NCBI RefSeq assembly: GCF_000282455.1
Contig: NZ_AKJG01000102.1
Location: 18,337-82,336, forward strand
Direction of reading: 5' to 3'
DNA: 64,000 nt
Origin: Pseudomonas sp. GM74
GTDB lineage: Bacteria > Pseudomonadota > Gammaproteobacteria > Pseudomonadales > Pseudomonadaceae
Shown: one piece after another, positions 36,216 to 44,600 of the stretch
How the letters are laid out: the number at the start of each line of letters is the position of its first letter
Position numbering within the stretch: position 1 is the first letter of the stretch
Made by a program: the position numbers and the translations under genes
Notes under the pieces: model-generated
Database searches by the model: none
Seen by the model: only the letters and a program-made list of their open reading frames with translations
Told to the model about the DNA's origin: nothing

Positions 36216-36908
36216 CTATCGGCGAATCGCCAGACGCTGTTCGAGGTAACGCAGCATCATGGCAATGAGGTAACAGGCCGCCACATAGAGCGCCGTGGTC
36301 ACCAGCCAGGTTTCAATCACCCGGTAGCTCTCGACATTGATCTTGCGCGCGTAATAGGTCAGCTCCGGTACGGCAATCGCGGCCGCCAGCGAGGTGTCCT
36401 TGAACAGCGAAATGAAGTTGTTCGACAGCGCCGGCAATACATTGCGCAGCATCACCGGCACGGTAACGTAGGCCTTGACCTGCCACTCGCCCAGGCCAAT
36501 GGCCAAACCGGCTTCACGCAGGCCCTTGGGAATGCTCAGCAAACCGCCACGGAACACTTCGGTCAGGTAGGCCCCGGCATACAGCGACAGGGTGATGATG
36601 AACGACGGGATCTTGTCCAGCCGGATCCCCAGGCTCGGCAACGCAAAGTAGATCAACAGGATCAACACCAGGATCGGCGTGTTACGGATCACCGTGACAT
36701 ACACAGACGCCAGTACCCGCAATGCACGATGCTTCGACAGCAATGCAAACGCCATCATCAAGCCGATCACGCAGCCGATGGCGATCGACACCAGGGCCAG
36801 TTCAAGGCCCATGCCGAGCCCCGCCAGCAAGGTGTCGAAATCGCGCCAGACGGCGGCAAAGTTCAACTGATAGTTCATGGTCAGCAGTACCTGAACGGGG
36901 CGATTCAT
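36216..36908 (-). CDS. Polar amino-acid ABC transporter permease, subunit 1
   Basis: A 230-aa HisQ-family permease. It has YVTVIRNTPILVLILLIYFALPSLGI (the R-N/G-T-P loop) and the EAA loop GLREAGLAIGLGEWQVKAYVTVPVMLRNVLPALSNNFISLFKDTSLA. Helices span most of the chain. It lies 21 bases downstream of the binding-protein gene. Confidence 0.94.
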   Translation of the reverse strand: MNRPVQVLLTMNYQLNFAAVWRDFDTLLAGLGMGLELALVSIAIGCVIGLMMAFALLSKHRALRVLASVYVTVIRNTPILVLILLIYFALPSLGIRLDKIPSFIITLSLYAGAYLTEVFRGGLLSIPKGLREAGLAIGLGEWQVKAYVTVPVMLRNVLPALSNNFISLFKDTSLAAAIAVPELTYYARKINVESYRVIETWLVTTALYVAACYLIAMMLRYLEQRLAIRR

Positions 36909-36929
36909 AACCGCCCCGCTCTCACGGGA

Positions 36930-37778
36930 TCATTTGAATTCGACAGGGAAACCAATCGCGGGAGTCGGCAGGTCTACGCCGAACCATTGCTTGAACGATG
37001 CCGCGTAAGTCGGGAACTCAACGCCGGTCATGGCTTCATGCAGGGTGGTGTTGACGAAGTTTAGCCAGTCCTGATCGCCGCGCTTGACCGCGCAGGCGTA
37101 GGTTTGCGGGCTCCAGGCGTAAGCCGGGCTGCGATAGCGGCCGGCGTTCTGCACCATCAGGTATTTGACCGAAGACTGGTCGGTGGCCGCCGCGTCGGCA
37201 CGACCGGAGTTCACGGCCTGATACATCAGGTCAACGCTGTCGTACTGATCGACCTTGGCCTTGGGCAGTGCCTGATGCACCAACTCTTCGGCATAGACGT
37301 TTTGCAGCACCGCCACGGTCAGGCCATCGCCGGCGGCTTTCATGTCGTCGATTTCCTTGTACTTGCTGTTGGCCGGCAACAGCAGGCCCACGCCTTCGCG
37401 GTAGTACGGCAGGGTGAACGCCACTTGCTGGGCACGGCTGGCGGTCACGGTGATGAACTGGCAACTCATGTCGACCTTGTCGGTCAGCAGGTTGGGGATA
37501 CGCGCGTCGGACGACTGCACCACGAACTCGACCTTGCTCGGGTCGTTGAACAACCCTTTGGCGACCATTCGGGCGATATCGATATCGAAACCCTGCAACT
37601 TGCCATCCGCGCCCTGGAAGTGCCACGGCGCGTTGGTGCTGCCGGTGCCCACAATCAGTTTGCCGCGGGCCAGAACGCTATCGAGCTTGCTGTCCGCCGC
37701 CTGGGCCACGCCCATGGCAGCGGCAGAAGCCGCGAACAGAAGAACACATGCTTTGAACAAGGAAGGTCGGCGATGCAT
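36930..37778 (-). CDS. Polar amino-acid ABC transporter periplasmic binding protein
   Basis: A 282-aa family 3 solute-binding protein. The signal peptide (MHRRPSLFKACVLLFAASAAAMGVAQA) is followed by LDSVLARGKLIVGTGSTNAPWHFQGADGKLQGFDIDIARMVAKGLF, the family signature. KVEFVVQSSDARIPNLLTDKVDMSCQFITVTASRAQQVAFTLPYYREGVGLL covers the ligand hinge. I start at the ATG at 37778, 8 bases after GGAG; a GTG three codons upstream overlaps that site. The ligand is unknown, but the neighbouring DSD/DTA-fold enzyme and RidA suggest a hydroxy or D-amino acid. It is the first gene of the operon. Confidence 0.94.
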   Translation of the reverse strand: MHRRPSLFKACVLLFAASAAAMGVAQAADSKLDSVLARGKLIVGTGSTNAPWHFQGADGKLQGFDIDIARMVAKGLFNDPSKVEFVVQSSDARIPNLLTDKVDMSCQFITVTASRAQQVAFTLPYYREGVGLLLPANSKYKEIDDMKAAGDGLTVAVLQNVYAEELVHQALPKAKVDQYDSVDLMYQAVNSGRADAAATDQSSVKYLMVQNAGRYRSPAYAWSPQTYACAVKRGDQDWLNFVNTTLHEAMTGVEFPTYAASFKQWFGVDLPTPAIGFPVEFK

Positions 37779-37802
37779 GGCAAGCACTCCAGGGTAATGT
37801 GC

Positions 37803-37840
37803 ATTCCGCTATACCGGAACATGGTATGTAACAACGGAAT
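37803..37840. promoter_or_regulatory. Nested dyad upstream of the amino-acid transporter operon
   Basis: Outer half-sites ATTCCG (37803-37808) and CGGAAT (37835-37840) enclose inner half-sites ATACC (37811-37815) and GGTAT (37823-37827). It lies 25-62 bp upstream of the operon's first gene. Symmetry suggests an operator; the IclR-type protein at 33381-34160 is the natural candidate ligand. Confidence 0.45.
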
Positions 37841-38104
37841 AGACAGCAGAAAGTGTGCCACAGGATGTGGAGGGAATGTGAGGGGGAATGAAATTTGTTT
37901 TGAATCAGAGGGATGCGTACAAACAGTAAAAAACGTTACGAATCGCTCGGCACCGTAACCGCTACCGTTGGCTACAAAGGGCGGGTATCTGGTTCTCAAA
38001 CGGGCTGCGCCAATGCACAGCCCTGCTCCATCGGCATCGGCATCGGCATCGGCATCGTCAGCGCTGCCGGGCAACCCTTGTGCGCTGAACCGATGTCCTC
38101 GCAA
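37841..38104. repeat. Intergenic region with a CATCGG hexamer array
   Basis: The 326-bp gap between the binding-protein gene and the merR-type gene contains the nested dyad and, at 38029-38057, four and a half tandem copies of CATCGG. No coding frame across the array looks like a protein. Nothing else is recognised. Confidence 0.55.
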
Positions 38105-38509
38105 TCAGTGCTTGAATGACGTCATCACCCGCTCGGCATTTTCATCGCAACTCATGCCTTCGGGCCGGGCCTGAATGGTGTCGATCCATTCCAGCAACTG
38201 CGCCTTGCTGTGGGCCAGGTGCCGTTGCATCTCTTCGATCTGCCCGATCTTGCGATGCAGGCCCGCCATCAACTCATCGTGCTTGAACGCGCCCGTCACA
38301 TTATCCGGCAGCAATTGCTTGAGCTCCTCCAGACTGAAACCGGCCTGTTGCGCGCATTGGATCAGTTGCAGGGTTTGCAGCGCCTGTTGCGAGTAACGCC
38401 GATACCCGTTGGAAGAACGCTCGACCTGCCGGATCAATCCCTGAGACTCGTAAAAACGGATGCGCGATGCGGTCAGCCCGCTCAACTGCGCCAATTCGCC
38501 AATTTTCAT
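38105..38509 (-). CDS. MerR family transcriptional regulator
   Basis: A 134-aa regulator. The N-terminal winged helix reads MKIGELAQLSGLTASRIRFYESQGLI, then RSSNGYRRYSQQALQTLQLI, followed by a coiled-coil dimerisation helix (KHDELMAGLHRKIGQIEEMQRHL). The C-terminus has a single Cys (EGMSCDEN), not a metal-binding or SoxR-type cluster set, so the inducer is likely organic. It is divergent from an Old Yellow Enzyme gene and shares its control region, which holds a MerR-type operator. Confidence 0.92.
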   Translation of the reverse strand: MKIGELAQLSGLTASRIRFYESQGLIRQVERSSNGYRRYSQQALQTLQLIQCAQQAGFSLEELKQLLPDNVTGAFKHDELMAGLHRKIGQIEEMQRHLAHSKAQLLEWIDTIQARPEGMSCDENAERVMTSFKH

Positions 38510-38528
38510 TGCGGCCTCACTTTCCTGC

Positions 38529-38559
38529 TTGACATTAAAGTTAACTTTAAGCTTAGCCT
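38529..38559 (+). promoter_or_regulatory. MerR-type promoter/operator of the Old Yellow Enzyme gene
   Basis: TTGACA (38529-38534) and TAGCCT (38554-38559) are 19 bp apart, the over-long spacer of MerR-activated promoters. The spacer contains the perfect 16-bp palindrome TTAAAGTTAACTTTAA (38535-38550). Confidence 0.85.
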
Positions 38560-38585
38560 CTACTCATCACTTCGAGGAGTCAAGC

Positions 38586-39809
38586 ATGTCACCCTTCCAG
38601 ATCTTGAATTTGCCCAACGGCCAGACCATCGGCAATCGCATTGCCAAAGCCGCCATGGAAGAGAACCTCGCCAACACCGATCAGGTGCCTGACCAGGCGC
38701 TGTTTCGCCTCTATCAGGCCTGGGCCGAAGGCGAAGCCGGTTTGTTGCTGACCGGCAATGTGATGATCGACCGCCGCGCCATGACCGGCCCCGGCGGCGT
38801 AGCGCTGGAGGACGAACGCCATCTGGAGCGCTTCCGCCAGTGGGCCAGCGTCGGCCGGGCTGGCGGTGCACATTTCTGGGTGCAGCTCAACCACCCTGGC
38901 CGCCAGACCATGGCCAACCTTGGCCAGCAAACTCTGGCGCCGTCGGCGGTTGCGCTGGATCTGGGCCAGTTCTCGAAGATGTTCGCCGAACCCAAGCCCA
39001 TGAGCGAAGACGACATCCAGGAGGTGATCCGACGCTTCGCCACCAGCGCCGCACTGGCCGAGAAAGCCGGTTTTACCGGCGTGCAGATCCACGCCGCCCA
39101 CGGCTACCTGATCAGCCAGTTTCTTTCGCCGCTCACCAATCGGCGCACCGATCAATGGGGCGGCACCCTGGAAAATCGTGCGCGCCTGCTGTTGTCCGTC
39201 GTCGAGGCGGTTCGCAAGGTTGTGTCGCCGCAGTTTTGTGTGTCGGTAAAGCTCAACTCGGCGGATTTCCAGCGCGGAGGTTTCGATGCCGATGATGCAC
39301 GGCAAGTAATCCAGTGGCTCAACGAACTACCGCTCGATCTGCTGGAGCTCTCCGGCGGCAGTTACGAAGCACCGGCCATGCAAGGCGAAGCCCGCGACGG
39401 CCGGACCCTGGCACGTGAGGCGTACTTTCTGGAAATGGCCGGCGAATTGGCCAGCGTGGCGCGGATGCCGGTGATGGTGACCGGTGGGATCCGGCGATTG
39501 GCAATCGTCGAACAGGTTCTCGACAGCGGCATCGCCATGGCCGGCATCGGCACTGCGCTGGCCGTGGAACCGCACTTGGTCAAGCACTGGCGCGAAGGCC
39601 TGGACAGCCACCCACAACTGCCGCCGATCCGCTGGAAGCGCAAGCCCCTGGCGGCACTGGCGAGCATGGCGGTGGTCAAGTTCCAGCTGCATCGCTTGAG
39701 CCGTGGGCGCAAAACCCGACCTGAAGTTTCGGCGTTGTGGGCGTTGATTCTCGACCGGTTATACATTGGCAAGCGCACCCGGCAGTACCGGCAGGCGATG
39801 GGTAAGTAA
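38586..39809 (+). CDS. NADH:flavin oxidoreductase, Old Yellow Enzyme family
   Basis: A 407-aa FMN-dependent TIM-barrel enzyme. It has NRIAKAAMEENLAN, FWVQLNHPGRQT (active-site region), the HAAHGYLISQFLSPLTNRRTDQWGG signature with FMN and substrate ligands, VKLNSADF and MVTGGIRR. These enzymes reduce activated alkenes with NAD(P)H. The C-terminal ~60 residues (PIRWKRKPLAALASMAVVKFQL...) extend past the core barrel. The start at 38586 follows GAGGAG; the long open frame upstream crosses the promoter and is not used. It is probably induced through the adjacent MerR regulator by an electrophilic compound. Confidence 0.92.
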   Translation: MSPFQILNLPNGQTIGNRIAKAAMEENLANTDQVPDQALFRLYQAWAEGEAGLLLTGNVMIDRRAMTGPGGVALEDERHLERFRQWASVGRAGGAHFWVQLNHPGRQTMANLGQQTLAPSAVALDLGQFSKMFAEPKPMSEDDIQEVIRRFATSAALAEKAGFTGVQIHAAHGYLISQFLSPLTNRRTDQWGGTLENRARLLLSVVEAVRKVVSPQFCVSVKLNSADFQRGGFDADDARQVIQWLNELPLDLLELSGGSYEAPAMQGEARDGRTLAREAYFLEMAGELASVARMPVMVTGGIRRLAIVEQVLDSGIAMAGIGTALAVEPHLVKHWREGLDSHPQLPPIRWKRKPLAALASMAVVKFQLHRLSRGRKTRPEVSALWALILDRLYIGKRTRQYRQAMGK

Positions 39810-39838
39810 TCCGGAATTGATGTTGACTGATCCACCGC

Positions 39839-39939
39839 CTTCGCGGGCAAGTCGGATCGCCGCACCGCCGCTCCCACAGGTCATGCGCAGATTTTGAAAT
39901 GGCGCTGATCCTGTGGGAGCGGGCTTGCCCGCGAAGGGG
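39839..39939. repeat. REPIN with long left arm
   Basis: The left arm CTTCGCGGGCAAGTCGGATC, then GCCGCACCGCCGCTCCCAC, carries the nested hairpin CGG-atcg-CCG inside GGC...GCC. The right arm is standard (GGGAGCGGGCTTGCCCGCGA). Confidence 0.9.
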
Positions 39940-39960
39940 CCAGTACAGGCAAAACAGATC

Positions 39961-40632
39961 TCAGCCCGGAATCAGCTCGTCAATATGCCGATACTCGGCC
40001 TGCAACTGCGCCGCCAACACCCGGCTGCGCCCGAGCCTGATCGGTCCGCGCTCGATGTCGATCAACAGCCCCGGACACTCCAGCGTCGGCAGCAGCGACC
40101 AGTCCTTCAGCCGACCATCGGTCAACAACAGCAACCGCTGCTGCTCTGCCGGAAAACGTTTCTGCCGTGCGGCAAGCCACTGCCCTGCTTCGTTCAATGC
40201 CGCCAGCAGCGGCGTGCCGCCACCGGCACCCAGGCCATCGAGCCAATGGCGCAACCCGGTCGAGGCCTTCAACCCCTGAACCTGCCACTTGGGTGCAGCA
40301 CCGCTGGCCGTGAGCAGGGCCAGTCGCGCGCGCTGACGATAGGCATCGTCGAACAACTGCGCCAGCAAGCCCTTGGCATCGCTCAATGCCTGATGACGGC
40401 GGGTCGATGCGGAGGCATCCACGATCACCAGCCACAGTTCATGGGGCGAACGTGTGCGCAGGTGAAACAGCAGGTCGTCGTGCTGACGCGGTCGACCATT
40501 GAGCAATGTGCACGGCCAGTTGATCGAACCGCTGGGGGCCGTTTGACGCTTGCCCTGTTTGCCGTGGTCCAGCCGCCCGGCACGGGGTCTGGCATTCGCC
40601 CCCGCGTTTGAGCGAGGACGAATGCCTAGGGC
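39961..40632 (-). CDS. VWA (ChlD/CobT-like) half of a cobalt chelatase subunit, expected as a -1 frameshift product
   Basis: The frame runs from the slippery site to the stop at 39961 and encodes 223 residues. A basic linker (ALGIRPRSNAGANARPRAGR) is typical of the region between the AAA+ and VWA domains of ChlD/BchD proteins. It is followed by INWPCTLL and a VWA domain with the MIDAS motif DASASTRR and the ALLTASG and GGTPLL segments. No ATG or GTG with a ribosome-binding site lies before the VWA domain; a TTG at 40506 is possible but would cut the linker. Upstream the frame is closed by a stop that lies inside the preceding ORF. The simplest reading is a fusion of 557 aa with the upstream ORF. 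Confidence 0.8.
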   Translation of the reverse strand, partial: ALGIRPRSNAGANARPRAGRLDHGKQGKRQTAPSGSINWPCTLLNGRPRQHDDLLFHLRTRSPHELWLVIVDASASTRRHQALSDAKGLLAQLFDDAYRQRARLALLTASGAAPKWQVQGLKASTGLRHWLDGLGAGGGTPLLAALNEAGQWLAARQKRFPAEQQRLLLLTDGRLKDWSLLPTLECPGLLIDIERGPIRLGRSRVLAAQLQAEYRHIDELIPG

Positions 40633-40638
40633 TTTTTT
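40591..40638 (-). promoter_or_regulatory. Programmed -1 ribosomal frameshift signal: A AAA AAG plus stem-loop
   Basis: On the minus strand the codons CCA AAA AAG CCC TAG end the AAA+ ORF. They contain the heptamer A AAA AAG (40638-40632) in the correct phase for a -1 shift. Five bases later a 15-bp stem begins: GGCATTCGTCCTCGC (40626-40612), loop TCAAAC, GCGGGGGCGAATGCC (40605-40591), with two G-U pairs. Slipping leads straight into the VWA frame. This has the composition of the E. coli dnaX signal. Programmed frameshifting in chlD-type chelatase genes has been reported, as I recall, but I cannot check this locus. Confidence 0.85.
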
Positions 40639-41633
40639 GGCCAGCTCGGCACTTCACGTCGTGCGCCGACCGCCAGCGCCTGGGCAGGCAACTCGCCCCA
40701 CTGGCCCTGCCCTTCGCTCGGATTGGCGTTCTGCGGCGCAGAGGGTTGCGCCGCTTGGGATTGCGCAGGATGCGGTGGTGAATGCTCGCGACGACGATGG
40801 CGCAAGGCGAACTCGGCGACGGCATCGATATCGTCCTCGGCGATAGCGTTCGCCCCGCGCCAGGCGGCGTGCGCCCGGGCGGCACGCAGCCAGACCAGAT
40901 CGGCGCGCAATCCATCGACGCCAGAAGCAAAGCAGCGCTCGGTAATCTGTGCCAACGCCTGGTCATCGAGGGGAATGTTTGCCAGTGCGTTGCGTGCGTT
41001 CTGGCAACGTTCGCGCAGAGACGCCTGCGCCGATTCCCATTCGGCGCAAAAACCTTGCGGATCGCTGTCGAAATCCAGGCGACGGCGGATGATCTGACCG
41101 CGCTCGGCAGGCGCAGTATGGCCACCGAGTGCGACGTTCAGGCCGAAACGGTCAAGCAATTGCGGACGCAGTTCGCCCTCTTCCGGGTTCATGGTGCCAA
41201 TCAGCACGAACTTCGCCGAGTGCCGATGGGAAATGCCGTCGCGTTCCACCAGATTGGTGCCGCTGGCAGCCACATCGAGCAGCAGGTCAACGAGGTGATC
41301 GGGCAACAGATTGACCTCGTCGACATAGAGCACGCCACCGTCGGCCTTGGCCAGCACGCCGGGGGAAAACTGTGCCCGACCTTCGCCCAGCGCCGCGTCG
41401 AGATCAAGGGTGCCGACCAGGCGCTCCTCGGTGGCGCCCAGCGGCAAGGTGACGAACTGACCGCTGGCCAACAGGTCCGCCAGACCGCGGGCCAGGGTCG
41501 ACTTGGCCATGCCTCGCGGGCCTTCGATCAGCACGCCGCCGATTTTCGGGTCGATGGCGGTCAGGTACAGGGCCAGCTTCAAATCGTCGGCGCCGACCAC
41601 GGCGGAGAGCGGAAAATGCGGGGTGTCGGTCAT
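40626..41633 (-). CDS. AAA+ ATPase subunit of the cobalt/magnesium chelatase (ChlI/CobS-like)
   Basis: A 335-aa AAA+ protein ending SWPKKP. Walker A is EGPRGMAKSTLARGLA (near residue 38), TLPLGATEERLVGTLDLDAAL is the chelatase-specific insert, Walker B is GVLYVDEVNLLPDHLVD, and FVLIGTMNPEEGELRPQLLDRFGL carries sensor 1 and the Arg finger. With CobN it inserts Co2+ into hydrogenobyrinate a,c-diamide using ATP. It is the third gene of the cobW-cobN run, 63 bases after cobN. The zero-frame product stops right after a slippery site, so two proteins, ChlI-like and ChlI-ChlD, probably come from this gene. Confidence 0.92.
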   Translation of the reverse strand: MTDTPHFPLSAVVGADDLKLALYLTAIDPKIGGVLIEGPRGMAKSTLARGLADLLASGQFVTLPLGATEERLVGTLDLDAALGEGRAQFSPGVLAKADGGVLYVDEVNLLPDHLVDLLLDVAASGTNLVERDGISHRHSAKFVLIGTMNPEEGELRPQLLDRFGLNVALGGHTAPAERGQIIRRRLDFDSDPQGFCAEWESAQASLRERCQNARNALANIPLDDQALAQITERCFASGVDGLRADLVWLRAARAHAAWRGANAIAEDDIDAVAEFALRHRRREHSPPHPAQSQAAQPSAPQNANPSEGQGQWGELPAQALAVGARREVPSWPKKP

Positions 41634-41696
41634 TGTTTAATCTCGGTCATGGTCGGTGATGTCATAGACACCTGTATCCCACAGGGTTTGCGGTGA

Positions 41697-44600
41697 CTAG
41701 CTGTCTTCTTCTATATCCAGCAACAGATTCTCCAATGCCTCGCGGTACTCGCCGGGCTCCTTCCACATCCCGCGTTGTTGCGCCTCGAGCATGCGCTCGG
41801 TCATGTCGCGCAAGGCATGGGGATTGTGTTCACGGACAAAATCCCGGGTGCCTGGGTCGAGCAAGTAGGCATCGGCCAGCAACGCGTACTGGTGATCGTC
41901 GATCAACTGCGTGGTGGCGTCGAAGGCAAACAGGTTGTCGACCGTCGCGGCCATTTCGAACGCACCTTTGTAGCCGTGACGCTTGACGCCTTCGAGCCAC
42001 TTCGGGTTGGCCGCCCGGGAGCGGATCACCCGGTTCAGCTCTTCCTTCAGGGTACGAATCTTCGGCAGGTCCGGCTGGCTGTGGTCGCCATGATAGCTGG
42101 CCGCTGCCTCGCCTTTCAGACTTTCCACCGCCGCGAGCATGCCGCCCTGAAACTGGTAGTAATCGTTGGAGTCGAGCAAATCGTGCTCGCGGTTATCCTG
42201 GTTTTGCAGCACCGCCTGCACCTGGCTCAGGCGCTGGCTGAATTGTTCGCGGGCGGCGGTGCCTTCGTCGGAACCGCCGTAAGCGTAGCCGCCCCAGTTG
42301 AGGTAGACCTCGGCCAAGTCCTCGCGGCTCTGCCACAGGCGACCGTCGATGGCGCCCTGCACGCCCGCGCCGTAGGCGCCGGGCTTGGCCCCGAATATCC
42401 GCCAGCCGGCCTGACGTCGCGCAGCCTCTTCATCGAGCCCTGACTGCAGCAAGGCTGCACGCTCGGCGCGTACCTTGGCCGCCAACGGGTTGAGGTCGTC
42501 CGGCTCATCGAGGTCGGCCACCGCTTGCACCGCCGCGTCGAACAAGCGAATCAGATTGGCAAAGGCATCGCGAAAAAAACCGGACACACGCAAGGTCACG
42601 TCGACCCGCGGACGGTCAAGCAGACTCAACGGCAGAATCTCGAAATCATCGACCCGCTGGCTGCCGGTGGCCCACACCGGACGCACGCCCATCAGCGCCA
42701 TCGCTTGGGCGATGTCATCGCCGCCGGTGCGCATGGTCGCGGTGCCCCACACCGACAGACCGAGCTGGCGCAAATGATCGCCGTGGTCTTGCAGGTGTCG
42801 CTCCAGAATCAGGTTGGCCGACTGGAACCCGATGCGCCACGCCGTGGTGGTCGGCAGGTTGCGCACGTCCACCGAATAGAAGTTGCGCCCGGTGGGCAGC
42901 ACGTCCAGGCGACCACGGCTGGGCGCGCCGCTGGGGCCGGCCGGGACGAAACGACCGCTGAGGGCGTCGAGCAAGCCGCGCATTTCCGCCGGGCCGCAGG
43001 CGTCCAGGCGCGGGGCGACCACTTCGCGCAAACCATCGATGATGGCCTGCACTTCATTCCAGCCTGCCCCTTGTGGGAGCGGGCTTGCTCGCGAAAGCGG
43101 CGGGTCAATCGACATCAATGTTGAATGCTCAACCGATTCCCGAGCAAGCCCGCTCCCACAGGGATTATTCAACGCGTCCGAAATCAACTGCGCGGCAAAC
43201 AGTTCCAGGCGCTCGCGGGTATCGCCCGCCGTGCGCCAGGTCTCGTTGCTGATAAGCAAAAGTGGTTCGGGACGCGGCCCGGTCCAGGGGTCGGCCAGCG
43301 TGCAATCCAGTGGGTCGAAGCCCAGACCGAAAGCCTTGGCCAGGGCCCGCAGCAGACTCGACTGCGCGCCCCGCCCATCGCCCCGTGGAATGCGCAACAA
43401 CGCCAGCAAGGTATCGATGCGCAAGCGCCCGGCGGGCGATTCGCCGAATACATGCAGACCATCGCGGATCTGCGACTCTTTCAAGTCGCACAGGTAAGTA
43501 TCGAGCCGCGGCAACCAGATCGCCGCGTCGGCATCGCTGTCGAGCTGTTCGTCCAGTTGCAGTTCACGGTCGATGTGGGTGTCACGCACCAGTTGCAGGA
43601 TGTCGCGCTGCAACTCTCGGGCACGACGCGGATCCAGCAGTTGCGCCTCGTAATACTCGTCGGCCAACAGTTCGAGGTTGCGCAGCGGGCCGTAGGTTTC
43701 GGCGCGGGTCAGCGGTGGCATCAGGTGATCGATGATCACCGCCTGGGTGCGCCGCTTGGCCTGGGCGCCCTCGCCCGGGTCGTTGACGATGAACGGATAG
43801 ATGTTCGGCAGCGGCCCGAGCAACGCATCTGGCCAGCAGTTTTCCGAAAGCCCGACGCCTTTGCCCGGCAGCCATTCGAGGTTGCCGTGTTTGCCGACGT
43901 GGATCACGCCGTGGGCGCCGTAGGTGTTGCGCAGCCAGAAGTAGAACGCCAGGTAGCCGTGGGGCGGCACCAGGTCCGGGTCGTGATACACCGCGCTCGG
44001 GTCGACCTGATAACCCCGGGCCGGCTGAATGCCGACGAAGGTCAGGCCAAAACGCAGGCCGGCGATCATCATCCGCCCGCTGCGACACATCGGGTCGCTC
44101 TGCGGTGCACCCCAACGTTCAAGCACCGCCGTGCGGTTGGCTTCGGGCAGGGCATTGAACATCGCCAGATAGTCATCCATCCCCAGGCTTTGCTGGCACG
44201 GACGCAGGTCGAGGGTCTCGAGGTCGTTGCTGACGCCGCCCAGCAACTGCTGGATCAGCGCGGTGCCGCTGTCCGGCAACTCGGCCGGTAATGGATAACC
44301 TTCGGCATGCAGTGCCCGCAGGATATTCAGCGCGGTTGCCGGGGTGTCCAGGCCGACGCCGTTACCGATGCGGCCGTCGCGGGTCGGGTAATTGGCGAGA
44401 ATCAAGGCAATGCGTTTTTCTGCATTGGGCACCCGCGCCAGGTCGACCCAACGCCGCGCCAGTTCGGCCACGAAATCCATGCGCTCCGTTTGCGGCCGGT
44501 AGCACACCACATCCGACTGACTGCGCTCACTGCGCCACGCCAGGTCCTTGAAACTGATCGGGCGGCTGATGATGCGTCCGTCCAGTTCAGGCAAGGCTAT

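Noticed and set aside
37913..38174. Small plus-strand ORFs across the CATCGG array
   Set aside because: The residues only reflect the hexamer repeat (GIGIGI or SASASA) and overlap the merR 3' end.
38460..38585. Longer start for the Old Yellow Enzyme
   Set aside because: It would cross the merR start and the MerR-type promoter; GAGGAG and ATG at 38586 fit the family N-terminus.
40504..40506. TTG start for a separate 181-aa VWA protein
   Set aside because: No ribosome-binding site is visible, the conserved ChlD linker upstream would be lost, and a complete frameshift signal lies just before it.
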